Shown: positions 25,451-34,932, numbered from the stretch's first letter. The stretch is DNA of 64,000 nt from Erythrobacter dokdonensis DSW-74 (GCF_001677335.1 NZ_LZYB01000001.1:124001-188000), one strand, 5' to 3'. Notes: generated by a model from the letters alone, not told the origin. Numbers and translations are program-made.

Positions 25451-26320
25451 TCACCATCCCCCCGAGGCGCCGCCGCCCCCGAAAGAGCCGCCGCCACCCG
25501 AAAAGCCGCCGCCGCCGCCGAATCCACCACCGCCGAAGCCGCCGCCGCCCCCCCAGCCACCGTCGTCGTCGTCGCCCGACAATGCTCCGCGCAAAATCGC
25601 GCTGCCCACTTCCCACAGGATGATATCGGCTGCGGTATCGGCGGCATCGCGCCCGCGATCGCCCCAGGGGCCGCTCCCGCGTGAGCGGTACTTGCGCCGC
25701 CTTCCGCGCGACGAGAGGATCGGCAGGACGAAGAAGAAGAACATGAAGGCAAGCCAGATCAGCACGCCGATCGGGAAGCCGCCGTCGCTTTCGCGTGCCT
25801 TGCCCGCTTCGGCCGCTATCTTGGCCGCTTCTTCGGGCGGGAGTTGCAGCTGGGCGATGATTGCATCCGTCCCCGCCTCGATACCCCCGGGAAAATCTCC
25901 GTCACGAAAGCGGGGGAGGATCTGGTTCTGGATGATCAGCGCGGACAGCGCGTCGGTAAGATAGCCTTCAAGACCATAGCCGACCTCGATCCGCACCTTG
26001 CGATCATTGGGCGCGACCAGCAGCAGCGCGCCGTCATTGCGCTCGTTGTCGCCGAGGCCCCAGGCGCGGCCCAGCTGGTAGCCGTAATCGGAAATATCGT
26101 AGCCCTGCAAGTCGGGCACCGTGGCGACCACCAGCTGGCGCTGCGACTGGGTTTCCAGCGCCTCGAGCTTCGCCGTGAGCGCCGCTTCTTCCTCGGGCGA
26201 GAGCAGGTCGGCATTATCGACCACGCGCCCGGTCAGTTCGGGAAACTGCGGCTGCGCGGCGAGCGGGGACGCAAACAGCGCCCCCGCCAGCGCGAGCAGA
26301 AGGATCAGGCGACGGATCAC
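25451..26320 (-). CDS. TPM domain protein with glycine-rich tail (YgcG family)
   Basis: The gene encodes a 289-residue exported protein. A signal peptide (cleavage near SPLAAQ) is followed by a TPM domain (LTGRVVDNADLLSPEEE, then QLVVATVPDLQGYDI and GALLLVAPNDRKVRIEVGYG). A transmembrane helix near residue 190 (GVLIWLAFMFFFFVLP) and a basic RGRRRKYR patch come next. The last 45 residues are almost pure glycine with W, F and S. This is the standard YgcG layout. The gene is between lemA (5-nt gap upstream) and a second TPM gene. Its Gly tail makes 25454-25560 a low-complexity DNA tract. Confidence 0.9.
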   Translation of the reverse strand: MIRRLILLLALAGALFASPLAAQPQFPELTGRVVDNADLLSPEEEAALTAKLEALETQSQRQLVVATVPDLQGYDISDYGYQLGRAWGLGDNERNDGALLLVAPNDRKVRIEVGYGLEGYLTDALSALIIQNQILPRFRDGDFPGGIEAGTDAIIAQLQLPPEEAAKIAAEAGKARESDGGFPIGVLIWLAFMFFFFVLPILSSRGRRRKYRSRGSGPWGDRGRDAADTAADIILWEVGSAILRGALSGDDDDGGWGGGGGFGGGGFGGGGGFSGGGGSFGGGGASGGW

Positions 26321-26325
26321 GCCGA

Positions 26326-26928
26326 TCAGTTCGACGTCATGTCGAGCGTCGGGGCAGCCTCGGCGCCTTCGGTCACGGCCTTGTAGGGCACCATCGGCTC
26401 GGCCCCGTGGACCACCTTGGCACCGATGATGTCCGGGAAGGTGCGAATGGTGGTGTTATACTGGCGCACGGCCTCGTTGTAGTCGCGGATGGCGACAGCG
26501 ATACGGTTCTCCGTCCCTTCAAGCTGGCTTTGCAGCGCAAGGAAGTTCTGGTTCGACTGGATCTGCGGATAGGCCTCGAAGCTGGCGAGCAACCGCCCAA
26601 GACCGGCGCCGAGCTGGCTCTGCGCGGCAGCGAACTCTTCCATCTTGGCCGGATCATTGAGATCATCGGCGGTGATGTTGACGGATGTGGCCTTGGCGCG
26701 TGCCTCGGTCACTTCGGTGAGGATGTTGCGCTCGTTCTCGGCCGCGCCCTTGGCGACTTCGGCGAGGTTGGGGATGAGGTTGGCGCGACGCTGGAACTGT
26801 GCTTCGACATCGGCCCACTTGGCCTTGGCGGCTTCCTCGGCGGTCGGCACCGAGTTGATTCCGCAAGCTGCAAGGCTGAGTGCAGCGACGGCGGCAAGCG
26901 CGCCGCGGAGCATGGTGGTGAGCTTCAT
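26326..26928 (-). CDS. lemA: LemA family lipoprotein
   Basis: This 200-residue LemA protein has a signal peptide with lipobox LSLAACG, then the LemA helical bundle. That bundle shows W-DVEAQFQRRANLIPNL, VAKGAAENERNILTEVTEAR, and an NQNFLALQSQLEGTENRIAV block followed by ARRDYN-like IRDYNEAVRQYNTTIRTFP. Function is unclear across bacteria. It sits at the head of the unit with two TPM genes, the most frequent lemA context. The ATG at 26928 has a GGAGGGATCGATA leader. Confidence 0.93.
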   Translation of the reverse strand: MKLTTMLRGALAAVAALSLAACGINSVPTAEEAAKAKWADVEAQFQRRANLIPNLAEVAKGAAENERNILTEVTEARAKATSVNITADDLNDPAKMEEFAAAQSQLGAGLGRLLASFEAYPQIQSNQNFLALQSQLEGTENRIAVAIRDYNEAVRQYNTTIRTFPDIIGAKVVHGAEPMVPYKAVTEGAEAAPTLDMTSN

Positions 26929-27104
26929 TATCGATCCCTCCAGATGGCGCTGACCACTTGCCTGGGCAGCGCGGCTAGTTCCTGTATTGCCGATATAGCA
27001 CACCGCCTTGCCGGTTCAAGCAGGCGCACAAGGAAATCCCATGGGTTGGCAGGTCCCCGCCAGAGTGTCACAAGGAAGCAAACAGCACAAAGAAGGGGAC
27101 GTTC

Positions 27105-27533
27105 ATGCTGTCGGAATTCAAGGCCTTCATCGCCAAAGGCAACGTGATGGAACTGGCGGTCGCGGTGATCATCGGCGGCGCGTTTTCGGGGATCGTCAAG
27201 TCGCTGACCGACGAGATCATCATGCCGGTCGTGGGCGCGATCTTCGGCAATATCGATTTTTCGGACCGCTACATCGTGCTTGCGGGCGAGGTCGAACCGG
27301 GCACGACGCTCGCCGCCGCGCGCGAGGCCGGAGCCAATGTGCTGGGCCTGGGGGCATTTGTTTCGGTGGTGATCAATTTCGTCATCCTCGCCTTCATCAT
27401 CTTCATGCTGGTGCGCTATGCCACGAAGATCACGGCGCAGTTCGAGAAGCAGGAAGAAGAAGCCGCCCCCGCGCCCGCCGGCCCGACCGAGATCGAATTG
27501 CTGACCGAGATCCGGGACAGTCTGAAAAAGTGA
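27105..27533 (+). CDS. mscL: Large-conductance mechanosensitive channel
   Basis: This 142-residue MscL has the N-terminal amphipathic segment MLSEFKAFIAKGNVMELAV, TM1 with VIIGGAFSGIVKSLTDEIIMP, a periplasmic loop, TM2 (FVSVVINFVILAFIIFMLV) and a charged C-terminal helix ending LLTEIRDSLKK. The Ala/Pro-rich linker before that helix is typical of alphaproteobacteria. It protects cells during hypo-osmotic shock. An AAGGGG Shine-Dalgarno precedes the ATG. It is divergent from lemA and directly upstream of the tmRNA gene. Confidence 0.97.
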   Translation: MLSEFKAFIAKGNVMELAVAVIIGGAFSGIVKSLTDEIIMPVVGAIFGNIDFSDRYIVLAGEVEPGTTLAAAREAGANVLGLGAFVSVVINFVILAFIIFMLVRYATKITAQFEKQEEEAAPAPAGPTEIELLTEIRDSLKK

Positions 27534-27564
27534 GCCTTGCTCCTCCAGTCTGCAGGAGGGGGAT

Positions 27565-27935
27565 ACACTTCACATTCAGGATTGGCTCGCTATATCGGCA
27601 GCGTCGGGAAACCGACTATGGCGATAAATGGTGCTGTGCAATAGGCACAACGGACCCGGGGGCAGTACCCGGCGGCTCCACCAGAAGCGGCGGCCTCTTG
27701 CAAAGGCTGGCCGCAACTCCTGATGGGGCCGAACCAGGATCGACGTGTGTTGAAAGGCAGTGTTTTCGCCCGGGCTGAGTAACCCGTTAAAGGCTCAAAA
27801 CCATAAGTGCCAACGACAACGAAGCACTTGCTCTCGCTGCGTAATGTGACGGCCTAACGGCCTGAATTTACAAAGCCTAGAGCGCGGTTGGACCGACCGG
27901 TCACCAGAACGGATTCCGGGGGCCCGGGGGAGCCT
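27565..27935 (+). ncRNA. ssrA: Transfer-messenger RNA, permuted two-piece alphaproteobacterial form
   Basis: The acceptor piece comes first and ends GGCUCCACCA at 27683. After a spacer of about 40 nt, the coding piece starts GGGGCCGAACCAGGAUCGAC at 27725. The two ends pair as an acceptor stem (GGGGCCG with CGGCUCC, one G-U). The tag frame runs from GCC at 27809 to the stop TAA at 27842-27844 and reads ANDNEALALAA, preceded in the final tag by the tmRNA-borne Ala. The segment order is the circularly permuted one known from alphaproteobacteria. The outer limits given here are approximate, because the processing sites cannot be read directly. tmRNA rescues stalled ribosomes and marks the nascent protein for ClpXP. 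Confidence 0.93.
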
Positions 27936-27978
27936 ATCAACAGAATCCCCCACCCTTGATGCTGCATCGGAGGTCGCC

Positions 27979-28680
27979 TTGCGCCGATTGCTCGTTCTGA
28001 CCGGGTGGTGCATCGCCGCCGTGATGGTTTCTCCTGCTGCTCCTGCCGCTGCTTCCGAGAACCGCGAGGCCTATCTCGAACGGATGCGTGCGATCTGCGA
28101 AGTCGGGTGCCTCCAGCCCCGGCAATTGCTGCGCACGGCCCGCAAGCTGCCGCCGGGAGAGGCCCCGGACATGGCGGTGGTTATCGACATTGGCGATGTG
28201 GCGGTGCGCGGCGACAAGTATCTGCTGCTTCAGCAGTCCCCCAACCTTTACGACATGACCGAACTCGACTTCGGGATGCCGCATCTCGACCAGAGTCCGA
28301 TCTCGGACCGCAACAACATCCTGATCGAGATGGACGAGCGCACCCTGTTCGATCTTCTCAATGTGCCGCAAGCGCCGGATCCCGCGGATGGGTCCGACGC
28401 GCCCATCGCGCGCGATGATGCCATCATTGTCGAAGGTGACCGGACCCGCGACTTCATAAAGCCCTCGCTTGCCGCGCTAAAGGCGATGTTCCGCAACCGC
28501 CGGATCGTGGTGCGCGGTACGCCCCGGCTCGATGTCCTATTTGCCGGCGCGCGCCGCGATCGGCGTTACAAGCAGGTCACGCTGATGCTTGGCCATGCCG
28601 ATGATCTGGTGATGCTGCCCCGTTATGATGACGAGGGTAACCCGATCCTCGACGGGCCTCTTGAAGGGCTTGGCGGTTAG
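27979..28680 (+). CDS. Secreted protein of unknown function
   Basis: This 233-residue protein has a likely signal peptide (LLVLTGWCIAAVMVSPAAPAA). It is not a family I recognise. Mature features are two cysteines close together (RAICEVGCLQP), an acidic middle with MDERTLFDLLNVP, and several aromatic/acidic turns. No catalytic motif was seen. The start is TTG at 27979 with a strong GGAGG Shine-Dalgarno 5 nt away; the first ATG would remove most of the signal peptide. It lies about 45 nt after tmRNA and has no close partner gene. Confidence 0.7.
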   Translation: MRRLLVLTGWCIAAVMVSPAAPAAASENREAYLERMRAICEVGCLQPRQLLRTARKLPPGEAPDMAVVIDIGDVAVRGDKYLLLQQSPNLYDMTELDFGMPHLDQSPISDRNNILIEMDERTLFDLLNVPQAPDPADGSDAPIARDDAIIVEGDRTRDFIKPSLAALKAMFRNRRIVVRGTPRLDVLFAGARRDRRYKQVTLMLGHADDLVMLPRYDDEGNPILDGPLEGLGG

Positions 28681-28697
28681 TCCGGCACCGCGCCCGG

Positions 28698-28955
28698 TCA
28701 ATCGGCGCGGTCTTCGGGAACGCGCGCCCGCAATTCGGCCACTTCCTTTTCCAGCCGGATGCAGTCGAGCATCTTGGCCCCTGCCAGAAATACCGCGCCG
28801 GTGGTGGCAAGGAACAGCAACTGCCCCCCGACGCCGGGAAACTGTTCCAGATAGGCGCTGCCGCGGGCGGTCGAACCCAGAGCAAGAGCGTAGATGATCA
28901 GGAACGCCTCGAACCGGGTCTTGATCACGAACAGCCTACCGATCTTGCGCAGCAT
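28698..28955 (-). CDS. Small two-helix membrane protein
   Basis: This 85-residue protein of unknown function begins MLRKIGRLFVIKTRFEAFLI, has two hydrophobic segments (residues about 17-31 and 43-62) separated by a short polar loop, and ends in a charged helix (IRLEKEVAELRARVPEDRAD) that may form a coiled coil. The ATG at 28955 is preceded by a GGGAG Shine-Dalgarno. It is convergent with the secreted unknown gene (17-nt gap) and lies downstream of astB. Confidence 0.65.
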   Translation of the reverse strand: MLRKIGRLFVIKTRFEAFLIIYALALGSTARGSAYLEQFPGVGGQLLFLATTGAVFLAGAKMLDCIRLEKEVAELRARVPEDRAD

Positions 28956-29046
28956 GAGCTCTCCCGGGGTCGGTCTCGGCACCCTGCGGGCACCGTCTTT
29001 ACAGAATGGTAACCCTAAACCCATCGCGTCCGAGTCGGCAAATGCA

Positions 29047-30294
29047 TTAACCAAGCTGTCCCAGATCGAGCGCCTCCAGCAGGGCAAGCCGCGCCGCGAT
29101 CACGCTGCCCTCCAACGTTTCCGAGCCGAGATCGGAAGGGTCGATCTGTTCAGGCCAGTGGCGGCTGATGACGCTTTCGATGAGATCGGCCTTGGCCGGG
29201 TCGAGCAGGAAGCGCGGATCGACCCTTGCCGGATCGCACACCACGCGCAGGCGCAGGCACGCCGGACCGCCGCCATTGGCCATCGACTGTCGCACATCGA
29301 CGGGGATCACATGCCGGATCGGGCCGTTCGAATCCATCAAGGCCTCGCAATAGCTCCATACGCTGGGACTTTCGCGGCATTCCTCGGGCACGATCAGCGC
29401 CATCTCGCCGGAGGGCAGCGTCAGCAGCTGGGCGTTGAAGAGATAGGTGCGGATCGCTTCCGCGAGACTGACTTTCGAGGAGTGTACCTCGACCACCTCA
29501 AGCGCGGGAAACACCGCGCGGATCGCATCATAGGCACCCTGCTGGTCGGCAAAGGCATCGGAATGGGTGAACAGCACCGGGCCATTGGCGACCGCCACCA
29601 CGTCATTGTGGAAGGCGCCCGCTGCAATTGCTTCGGGGTTCTGCTCGATGAACACGGTGCGCGCCGGATCGAGACCGTGGGCGCGGGCAACAAGGCGGCT
29701 GGCCTGTTCGTGCTGGCGCGCCGGGAAACGCCCTCCTGTGCGGCCATAGACAAACACTTCGACGCCGGGCGCGTCATGTGCCTCGCATAACCGCATGTGA
29801 TTGGCGGCGCCTTCATCGCCGAAGGTCGGGGGAACGGCATCATGGATGGCGAAATGGCTCGTGTCGGCGAAAGCGATGGCCAGCTGGCGCTTTGTATCGG
29901 GCCATTCCTGCGCGCGGTGGAGCATGGTGACGAGGTTCGCGGGCGTCAGGTGGCAGCGCCCGTCGGCAGTATCGGGAGCGGGCGAGACGGTCGCGGCATT
30001 GGCAGTCCACATCGACGAGGCCGACCACGGTGCGGCACGCAGCTGCGGCGGCTCGCTGCCGTCAAGCGCCAGCGCGGCCTGCAGCGCGCCGTTGGGGCGG
30101 GGCAGGGGCAGCAGGAAGCCCTGCACGCCGAGCCGCGCGAGATTGCCGCGCATCTTCGCCACGCCCTGCAAGGCCGCCGCCCGCGGGTAGGAGGGATCGC
30201 CCGCATGGCTTGCGCTGGCGATATTGCCGAGGCTGAGGCCGGCATAGTTGTGGCTGGGGCCGACGATCCCGTCAAAATTGATTTCGGTGAGCAA
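29047..30294 (-). CDS. astB: N-succinylarginine dihydrolase
   Basis: This 415-residue AstB is the second enzyme of the arginine succinyltransferase pathway. It converts N2-succinylarginine to succinylornithine, ammonia and CO2. The opening INFDGIVGPSHNYAGLSLGN is diagnostic. Further family blocks are ARLGVQGFLLP, SSMWTANAATVSP, the catalytic HFAIHDA-like region, and CLRLRVV near the end. The start is TTG at 30294 with a GGAG Shine-Dalgarno. It is third in a minus-strand group with an M20 hydrolase and astA. Confidence 0.95.
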   Translation of the reverse strand: MLTEINFDGIVGPSHNYAGLSLGNIASASHAGDPSYPRAAALQGVAKMRGNLARLGVQGFLLPLPRPNGALQAALALDGSEPPQLRAAPWSASSMWTANAATVSPAPDTADGRCHLTPANLVTMLHRAQEWPDTKRQLAIAFADTSHFAIHDAVPPTFGDEGAANHMRLCEAHDAPGVEVFVYGRTGGRFPARQHEQASRLVARAHGLDPARTVFIEQNPEAIAAGAFHNDVVAVANGPVLFTHSDAFADQQGAYDAIRAVFPALEVVEVHSSKVSLAEAIRTYLFNAQLLTLPSGEMALIVPEECRESPSVWSYCEALMDSNGPIRHVIPVDVRQSMANGGGPACLRLRVVCDPARVDPRFLLDPAKADLIESVISRHWPEQIDPSDLGSETLEGSVIAARLALLEALDLGQLG

Positions 30295-30306
30295 AGTCTG
30301 AACTCC

Positions 30307-30368
30307 GTTCGCCCTGAGCCTGTCGGAACCGCAGGTGGGCGAACGCCCTGCGGCTGTTTTTTCTTGAT
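30307..30368. repeat. REP-like palindromic element between astA and astB
   Basis: GTTCGCCC (30307-30314) and GGGCGAAC (30337-30344) are exact inverted copies. The left part, GTTCGCCCTGAGCCTGTCGG, resembles a repetitive extragenic palindrome often seen in sphingomonads. The right arm can alternatively pair downstream (GGGCG-AA-CGCCC, extended by CCGCA/TGCGG) before a TTTTTT run on the plus strand. It lies in the 120-nt astA-astB gap and could end or process transcripts. Confidence 0.45.
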
Positions 30369-30414
30369 CCCGCTGTGCCGGAGGACACTCAGCCGGAACG
30401 GGTTGCAGGTCAGG

Positions 30415-31431
30415 TTACCGCGTCACGCTCCACACCAGATCGCCCTCGCGCACGTCGAGCAGGTCGGCGCTGGCCGAATCGATCGCGATGCCGCCTTCGC
30501 CGTCTAGCACCCGCGCGCCAAAACAGGCGCGAAAGCTGCCGAGCCGCCCCGTCGCCAGAATAGCCCGCTCGCCCTCGGCGACATCGAGCCCGGTGACCTG
30601 TGCCTGGTTGCAGCTCGTCACGCTGGTGACATTGTCCGTATGCGCCACCATCGTCGGCCCGCCGTCGAAGATGTCGACATAGCCTTCGTAGCGGAAGCCT
30701 TCGTTTTCCAGCATCCGCATGGCTGCCCGCCCCGTGGGATGCGGCACCCCGATCACGCTGCGCGCATCCTCGCTCAGCATGGCGACATAGACCGGATGCT
30801 TGGGCATGAGGTCGGCAATGAACTGGTTGCCGTTGATGGCGTTGAAATAGTCCGCGTCCTGGAAGTTCATCCCGAAAAAGCGGCCCGCGACACCCTCCCA
30901 GAAAGGCGAGCCCCCGCGCTCGTCAATAATACCGCGCAATTCCGCAATGATGCGGTCAGCGAATCGCCTGCGATGCATCGCAACGAACATGTAACGCGAC
31001 CGGGCGAGCAACAGGCCGAGTCCCCCGGCACGCTCGTTGGGATGGAGGAACAAGCCGCCTACCTCGCTTGAACCTTCAAGATCGGTGACGAGGCTGAGGA
31101 TTTCGGCGCGCACCGTGCGGTCGAGTTCCTGCGAGTACTGGGTGAGCGTGTTGAGGCGGTAGGAGTAGAACGGCCAGCGCTGGCCGACCTTGGTCATCAA
31201 CTGGCAGGTGCCGCGCACCGCGCCGCTGCGGGCGTTCTCGAGTACGAGCACGAACTGCTCGTCGGACAAGGTGTCGGCGTCATTGGCGAAGGCTGCCTCG
31301 GCACGTTCCAGCTTGGCCCTTAGCGCGCCGCGGTCGGGCGGCAGGTTGGTGAACCCGCCCCCGGTCAGCTTGGCCATTTCATAAAGCGCCTCGAGATCGG
31401 AGGCGCGTGCGGCGCGCAGGCGGAAGGTCAA
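30415..31431 (-). CDS. astA: Arginine N-succinyltransferase
   Basis: This 338-residue GNAT-fold enzyme transfers succinyl from succinyl-CoA to arginine, the first step of the AST pathway. Family landmarks are FRLRAARASDLEALYEMA, LTGGGFTNLPPD, the TCQLMTKVGQRWPFYSYR block, GLFLHPNERAGGLG, and FWEGVAGRFFGMNFQDADY. The beta-chain-like C-terminal part ends VREGDLVWSVTR. Its start overlaps the M20 hydrolase stop by 4 nt (ATGA), so the two are translationally coupled. Confidence 0.95.
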   Translation of the reverse strand: MTFRLRAARASDLEALYEMAKLTGGGFTNLPPDRGALRAKLERAEAAFANDADTLSDEQFVLVLENARSGAVRGTCQLMTKVGQRWPFYSYRLNTLTQYSQELDRTVRAEILSLVTDLEGSSEVGGLFLHPNERAGGLGLLLARSRYMFVAMHRRRFADRIIAELRGIIDERGGSPFWEGVAGRFFGMNFQDADYFNAINGNQFIADLMPKHPVYVAMLSEDARSVIGVPHPTGRAAMRMLENEGFRYEGYVDIFDGGPTMVAHTDNVTSVTSCNQAQVTGLDVAEGERAILATGRLGSFRACFGARVLDGEGGIAIDSASADLLDVREGDLVWSVTR

Positions 31432-32624
31432 TTGAGGGCTCCTTGTGCCAGACGCTCGATCACGCGTGCGGAAAGGGCGGCGCGGGTCGCGAGGCTGGGG
31501 ACGATCAGATATTCGTTCGGACTATGGATCGCGCCGCCGCATACGCCCATGGTATCAACCACGGGAACGCCGCAGGCGGCGATGTTGTTGCCATCGCACA
31601 CTCCGCCGGTTGATTGCCAGCGGATGTCCTGCCCGAGCTCGGCGCCGCATTCGCGCACCAGATCGAACAGCTTCTGTGCCCGGGCATCGACCGGCTTGGG
31701 CGGGCGGGTTACGCCGCCGTGGCGGTGGGTGGAAACTTCGTGCGTAGCCTCAACCTCGGCCAGCAAGTAACTGAGGGTCTGGTCAAAGGCAGCGCCAGCC
31801 TCGGCCGTTTTCGGACGGATATTGAAACGCAGCACGGCGTGATCGGGCACGACGTTATTGGCCGCGCCGCCTTCGAGCTTTGCGGGGTTGATCGTCAGCT
31901 CGTCGCTTTCCAGCGCCTTCAGTCGCAGGATCAGATCGGCCGCCGCGACAATCGCGTTGCGACCCTCTTGCGGGTTGCGCCCGGCGTGGGCGCTCCTTCC
32001 GGTAAAGGTAATCGAGTAGTTTCCGGTTCCGCCCCGCTCGTGGGCCAACGTGCCATCAGGCAGGGCCGCGGGTTCATAGGTCAGCGCGGCGAGCTTGCCC
32101 GCAGCCAGCTCGGTGATCAGTGCGGCGCTGGCGAGCGATCCGGTCTCCTCGTCGGAATTGATCAGCACGTCATAGCCCAGCGCCGATGCGCTGGCGCTTT
32201 GTTCGAAGGCCATCAGCGCATGAAGCATAACTGCTATCCCGCCCTTCATGTCGGCAACGCCGGGGCCGTTCAGGGTATCGTCGTCAAGCCAGCGCTGGTG
32301 CTGGAAGGCGTGATCGGCCGGGAACACCGTATCCATGTGGCCGGTCAGCAGGATCCGCCGGTTTGCCTCGGGGCGCACGCGCACCACAAGATGCTGCCCG
32401 TGCGGCTTGTCGAAGGGACTGCCGTCTGCGGCAATCGCCGTGACTGGAGCGGGATCGACCAGTTCGACCGCGCCGGGCAGCGCCGCAAACGCTTCGGCCA
32501 GCGCGGCTGCCTGCTCGGCAAGACCCGCAAGGTTTGCGGTACCGGTGTTGATTGCGCTCCATGCCCGCACCTGCGCCAGCATGGCGGCCGCATCGATGGC
32601 GGAAAGGCTGGTTATTGCAGTCAT
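31428..32624 (-). CDS. M20 family metallohydrolase in the AST cluster
   Basis: This 398-residue M20 peptidase/deacylase has the zinc ligands and catalytic residues [10 protein letters not shown] (His, Asp), [10 protein letters not shown] (Asp), NSDEETGS (catalytic Glu and Glu ligand), and a C-terminal His in [11 protein letters not shown]. The dimerisation domain ([17 protein letters not shown]) is present. Such enzymes include carboxypeptidase G2, ArgE and DapE. Because it is coupled to astA and no astE is present nearby, it may remove succinate from succinylglutamate or a related intermediate. That role is inference; a general amidohydrolase is possible. Confidence 0.9.
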   Translation of the reverse strand: MTAITSLSAIDAAAMLAQVRAWSAINTGTANLAGLAEQAAALAEAFAALPGAVELVDPAPVTAIAADGSPFDKPHGQHLVVRVRPEANRRILLTGHMDTVFPADHAFQHQRWLDDDTLNGPGVADMKGGIAVMLHALMAFEQSASASALGYDVLINSDEETGSLASAALITELAAGKLAALTYEPAALPDGTLAHERGGTGNYSITFTGRSAHAGRNPQEGRNAIVAAADLILRLKALESDELTINPAKLEGGAANNVVPDHAVLRFNIRPKTAEAGAAFDQTLSYLLAEVEATHEVSTHRHGGVTRPPKPVDARAQKLFDLVRECGAELGQDIRWQSTGGVCDGNNIAACGVPVVDTMGVCGGAIHSPNEYLIVPSLATRAALSARVIERLAQGALN

Positions 32625-32761
32625 GGCCTTCCACCTCTAGCCGCCCGCGCGTGCGGGGCCAACCCGTTGCAATCCATCCTGCTGTGCGCCATAGCGCGCG
32701 CCGGATTCGACCATTGTCCTCCTCCCCAGGACCCGCATCACCGGAGCCCAAGAGGACACGC

Positions 32762-34858
32762 ATGACTGAAATGACTACCCGTGCCGGCCTTGCCATCGAT
32801 TCCCGGCTGGCGAGCTTCCTTGAAGGCAAGGTTCTGGCCCCGCTGGGGCGCGATGCAGGTGCCTTCTGGGAGGGCTTCGCCGCGTTGCTGGCCGACTTCG
32901 TCCCGCGTAACCGAGCGCTGCTGGCTAAGCGCGAACAATTGCAGGCGGCGATCGATGGATGGCACATTGAGCGCGCCGGAAAACATCACGATCCAGAAGC
33001 TTACAAGGCATTTCTGACAGAAATTGGTTACCTTGTGCCCGAGCCTGGTGACTTCACCATCGGCACCCAAAACGTCGATCCCGAGATCGCGACCATGGCC
33101 GGTCCGCAACTGGTGGTACCGATTCTCAACGCCCGCTTCCTGCTCAATGCGGCGAATGCGCGCTGGGGCAGCCTGTACGATGCTTTCTATGGCACCGATG
33201 TTCTCGACGCGCCTGCTGCGCGTCCCGGCGGCTATGACGAGGAGCGAGGCAGCGCGGTGATTGCGCGCGGGCGCGAGTTCCTCGACCAGGCTCTGCCGCT
33301 GGTCGACCAGAGCTGGGCCGATCTCAAGGACGAGCATGACGGCAAACTGCAGGACGAAAGCCAATGGGTCGGCTTTACCGAAAAAGGTCTGCTGTTCCGC
33401 AATAACGGCCTGCATATCGAGGTGGTGTTCGACCGTTCTACCCCGGTCGGCGCCTCGGACAAGGCCGGCATTGCCGACATCATGGTCGAGGCCGCGCTGA
33501 CCACCATCGCGGATTGCGAGGATTCGGTGGCAGCGGTCGATGCCGAGGACAAGCTGCTTGCCTATACCAACTGGCTCGGCATCATCCGCGGCGATTTGCA
33601 GGAAAGCTTCGAGAAGGGCGGACGCACCCTTACGCGCACCCTCAATGGCGACAAGAGCTACAAGGACGCCTCCGGCGCGGCCCACAGCCTGCCGGGACGC
33701 AGCCTGATGTTCGTGCGCAATGTCGGCCACCTCATGACCAACCCGGCGATCCGCCTGCCCGATGGCAGCGAAATCCCCGAAGGCATCATGGACGCGGTCT
33801 TCACCTCGGCGATCAGCACACTCGATGTGGAAGGGCACGGCAGGTTCGGCAATTCGCGCTGCGGTTCGATCTATATCGTCAAGCCCAAGATGCACGGGCC
33901 GGAAGAATGCCTCTTTACCAATGGCCTGTTCGACGCGGTTGAGGATCTGCTTCAGCTTCCGCGCCACACGATCAAGGTTGGCGTGATGGACGAGGAGCGC
34001 CGCACCTCGGCCAACCTCGCCGCTTGCATCCATGCGGTGAAGGACCGGATCGTGTTCATCAACACCGGCTTCCTCGATCGTACCGGGGACGAAATCCACA
34101 CCTCGATGCGGGCCGGACCGATGTTGCGGAAAGGCGCGATGAAGGGTTCGGACTGGCTCCGCGCCTACGAGGCGCGCAATGTCGCCATCGGCCTCAAGCA
34201 CGGCCTCTCGGGCAAGGCGCAGATCGGCAAGGGCATGTGGGCCGCGCCCGATCTGATGGGCCAGATGATGGTCGAGAAGATCGGCCACCTGAAGGCGGGC
34301 GCGAACACCGCATGGGTGCCGTCCCCTACCGCCGCGACGCTCCACGTGCTGCATTATCACCAGCTCAACGTGTTCGATGTGCAGAAAGACCTGCCCGATC
34401 CCGCCGGCCTCGACGCGCTGCTTGCGATCCCGCTGGCCGAGGGCGCGAACTGGTCGGAAGAGGAGATCCGCGAGGAGCTCGACAACAACTGTCAGGGCCT
34501 GCTGGGCTATGTCGTGCGCTGGATCGATCAGGGCGTGGGCTGTTCCAAGGTGCCCGACATCAATGACGTGGGCCTGATGGAAGACCGCGCGACGCTGCGC
34601 ATTTCCTCGCAGCATATCGCCAACTGGCTGCTCCACGGGGTCATTTCGGAAGGCCAGGTGATGGACTCGCTCACCCGCATGGCCGCCAAGGTCGATGCCC
34701 AGAACGCAGGGGATCCGCTCTACGAACCGCTCACCGGCAACGAGAACGGCGCGGCCTTCAGCGCGGCGAGGGACCTGATCTTCAAGGGCGTGGAGCAGCC
34801 GAGCGGCTATACCGAGCCGCTGCTGCACGCATGGAGGTTGCGCAAGAAGGCGGGGTAA
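32762..34858 (+). CDS. glcB: Malate synthase G
   Basis: This 698-residue malate synthase G condenses glyoxylate with acetyl-CoA. Diagnostic stretches include [49 protein letters not shown] (Mg-binding Glu/Asp), [26 protein letters not shown] and [15 protein letters not shown]. Its length is near the family norm of about 720. The ATG at 32762 is preceded by an AAGAGGA Shine-Dalgarno. It is divergent from the AST cluster by 137 nt. No isocitrate lyase gene is in the window. It serves acetate use or glycolate-derived glyoxylate. Confidence 0.97.
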   Translation: MTEMTTRAGLAIDSRLASFLEGKVLAPLGRDAGAFWEGFAALLADFVPRNRALLAKREQLQAAIDGWHIERAGKHHDPEAYKAFLTEIGYLVPEPGDFTIGTQNVDPEIATMAGPQLVVPILNARFLLNAANARWGSLYDAFYGTDVLDAPAARPGGYDEERGSAVIARGREFLDQALPLVDQSWADLKDEHDGKLQDESQWVGFTEKGLLFRNNGLHIEVVFDRSTPVGASDKAGIADIMVEAALTTIADCEDSVAAVDAEDKLLAYTNWLGIIRGDLQESFEKGGRTLTRTLNGDKSYKDASGAAHSLPGRSLMFVRNVGHLMTNPAIRLPDGSEIPEGIMDAVFTSAISTLDVEGHGRFGNSRCGSIYIVKPKMHGPEECLFTNGLFDAVEDLLQLPRHTIKVGVMDEERRTSANLAACIHAVKDRIVFINTGFLDRTGDEIHTSMRAGPMLRKGAMKGSDWLRAYEARNVAIGLKHGLSGKAQIGKGMWAAPDLMGQMMVEKIGHLKAGANTAWVPSPTAATLHVLHYHQLNVFDVQKDLPDPAGLDALLAIPLAEGANWSEEEIREELDNNCQGLLGYVVRWIDQGVGCSKVPDINDVGLMEDRATLRISSQHIANWLLHGVISEGQVMDSLTRMAAKVDAQNAGDPLYEPLTGNENGAAFSAARDLIFKGVEQPSGYTEPLLHAWRLRKKAG

Positions 34859-34932
34859 ACACTTTATCTACCCGTTTGCATTATCCTTTTCGGCTTCGGA
34901 TGATTCATGATCCGATAGCCGGAGAAGGCAGC

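Noticed and set aside
25454..25560. Low-complexity GCC/CCG-rich tract that resembles a DNA repeat array
   Set aside because: It is the codon pattern of the glycine-rich tail of the YgcG protein and not an independent repeat.
32738..34828. Open frame of 696 codons antisense to malate synthase G
   Set aside because: It is a mirror of a long GC-rich gene; it has no family motif and no Shine-Dalgarno, while malate synthase is certain on the other strand.
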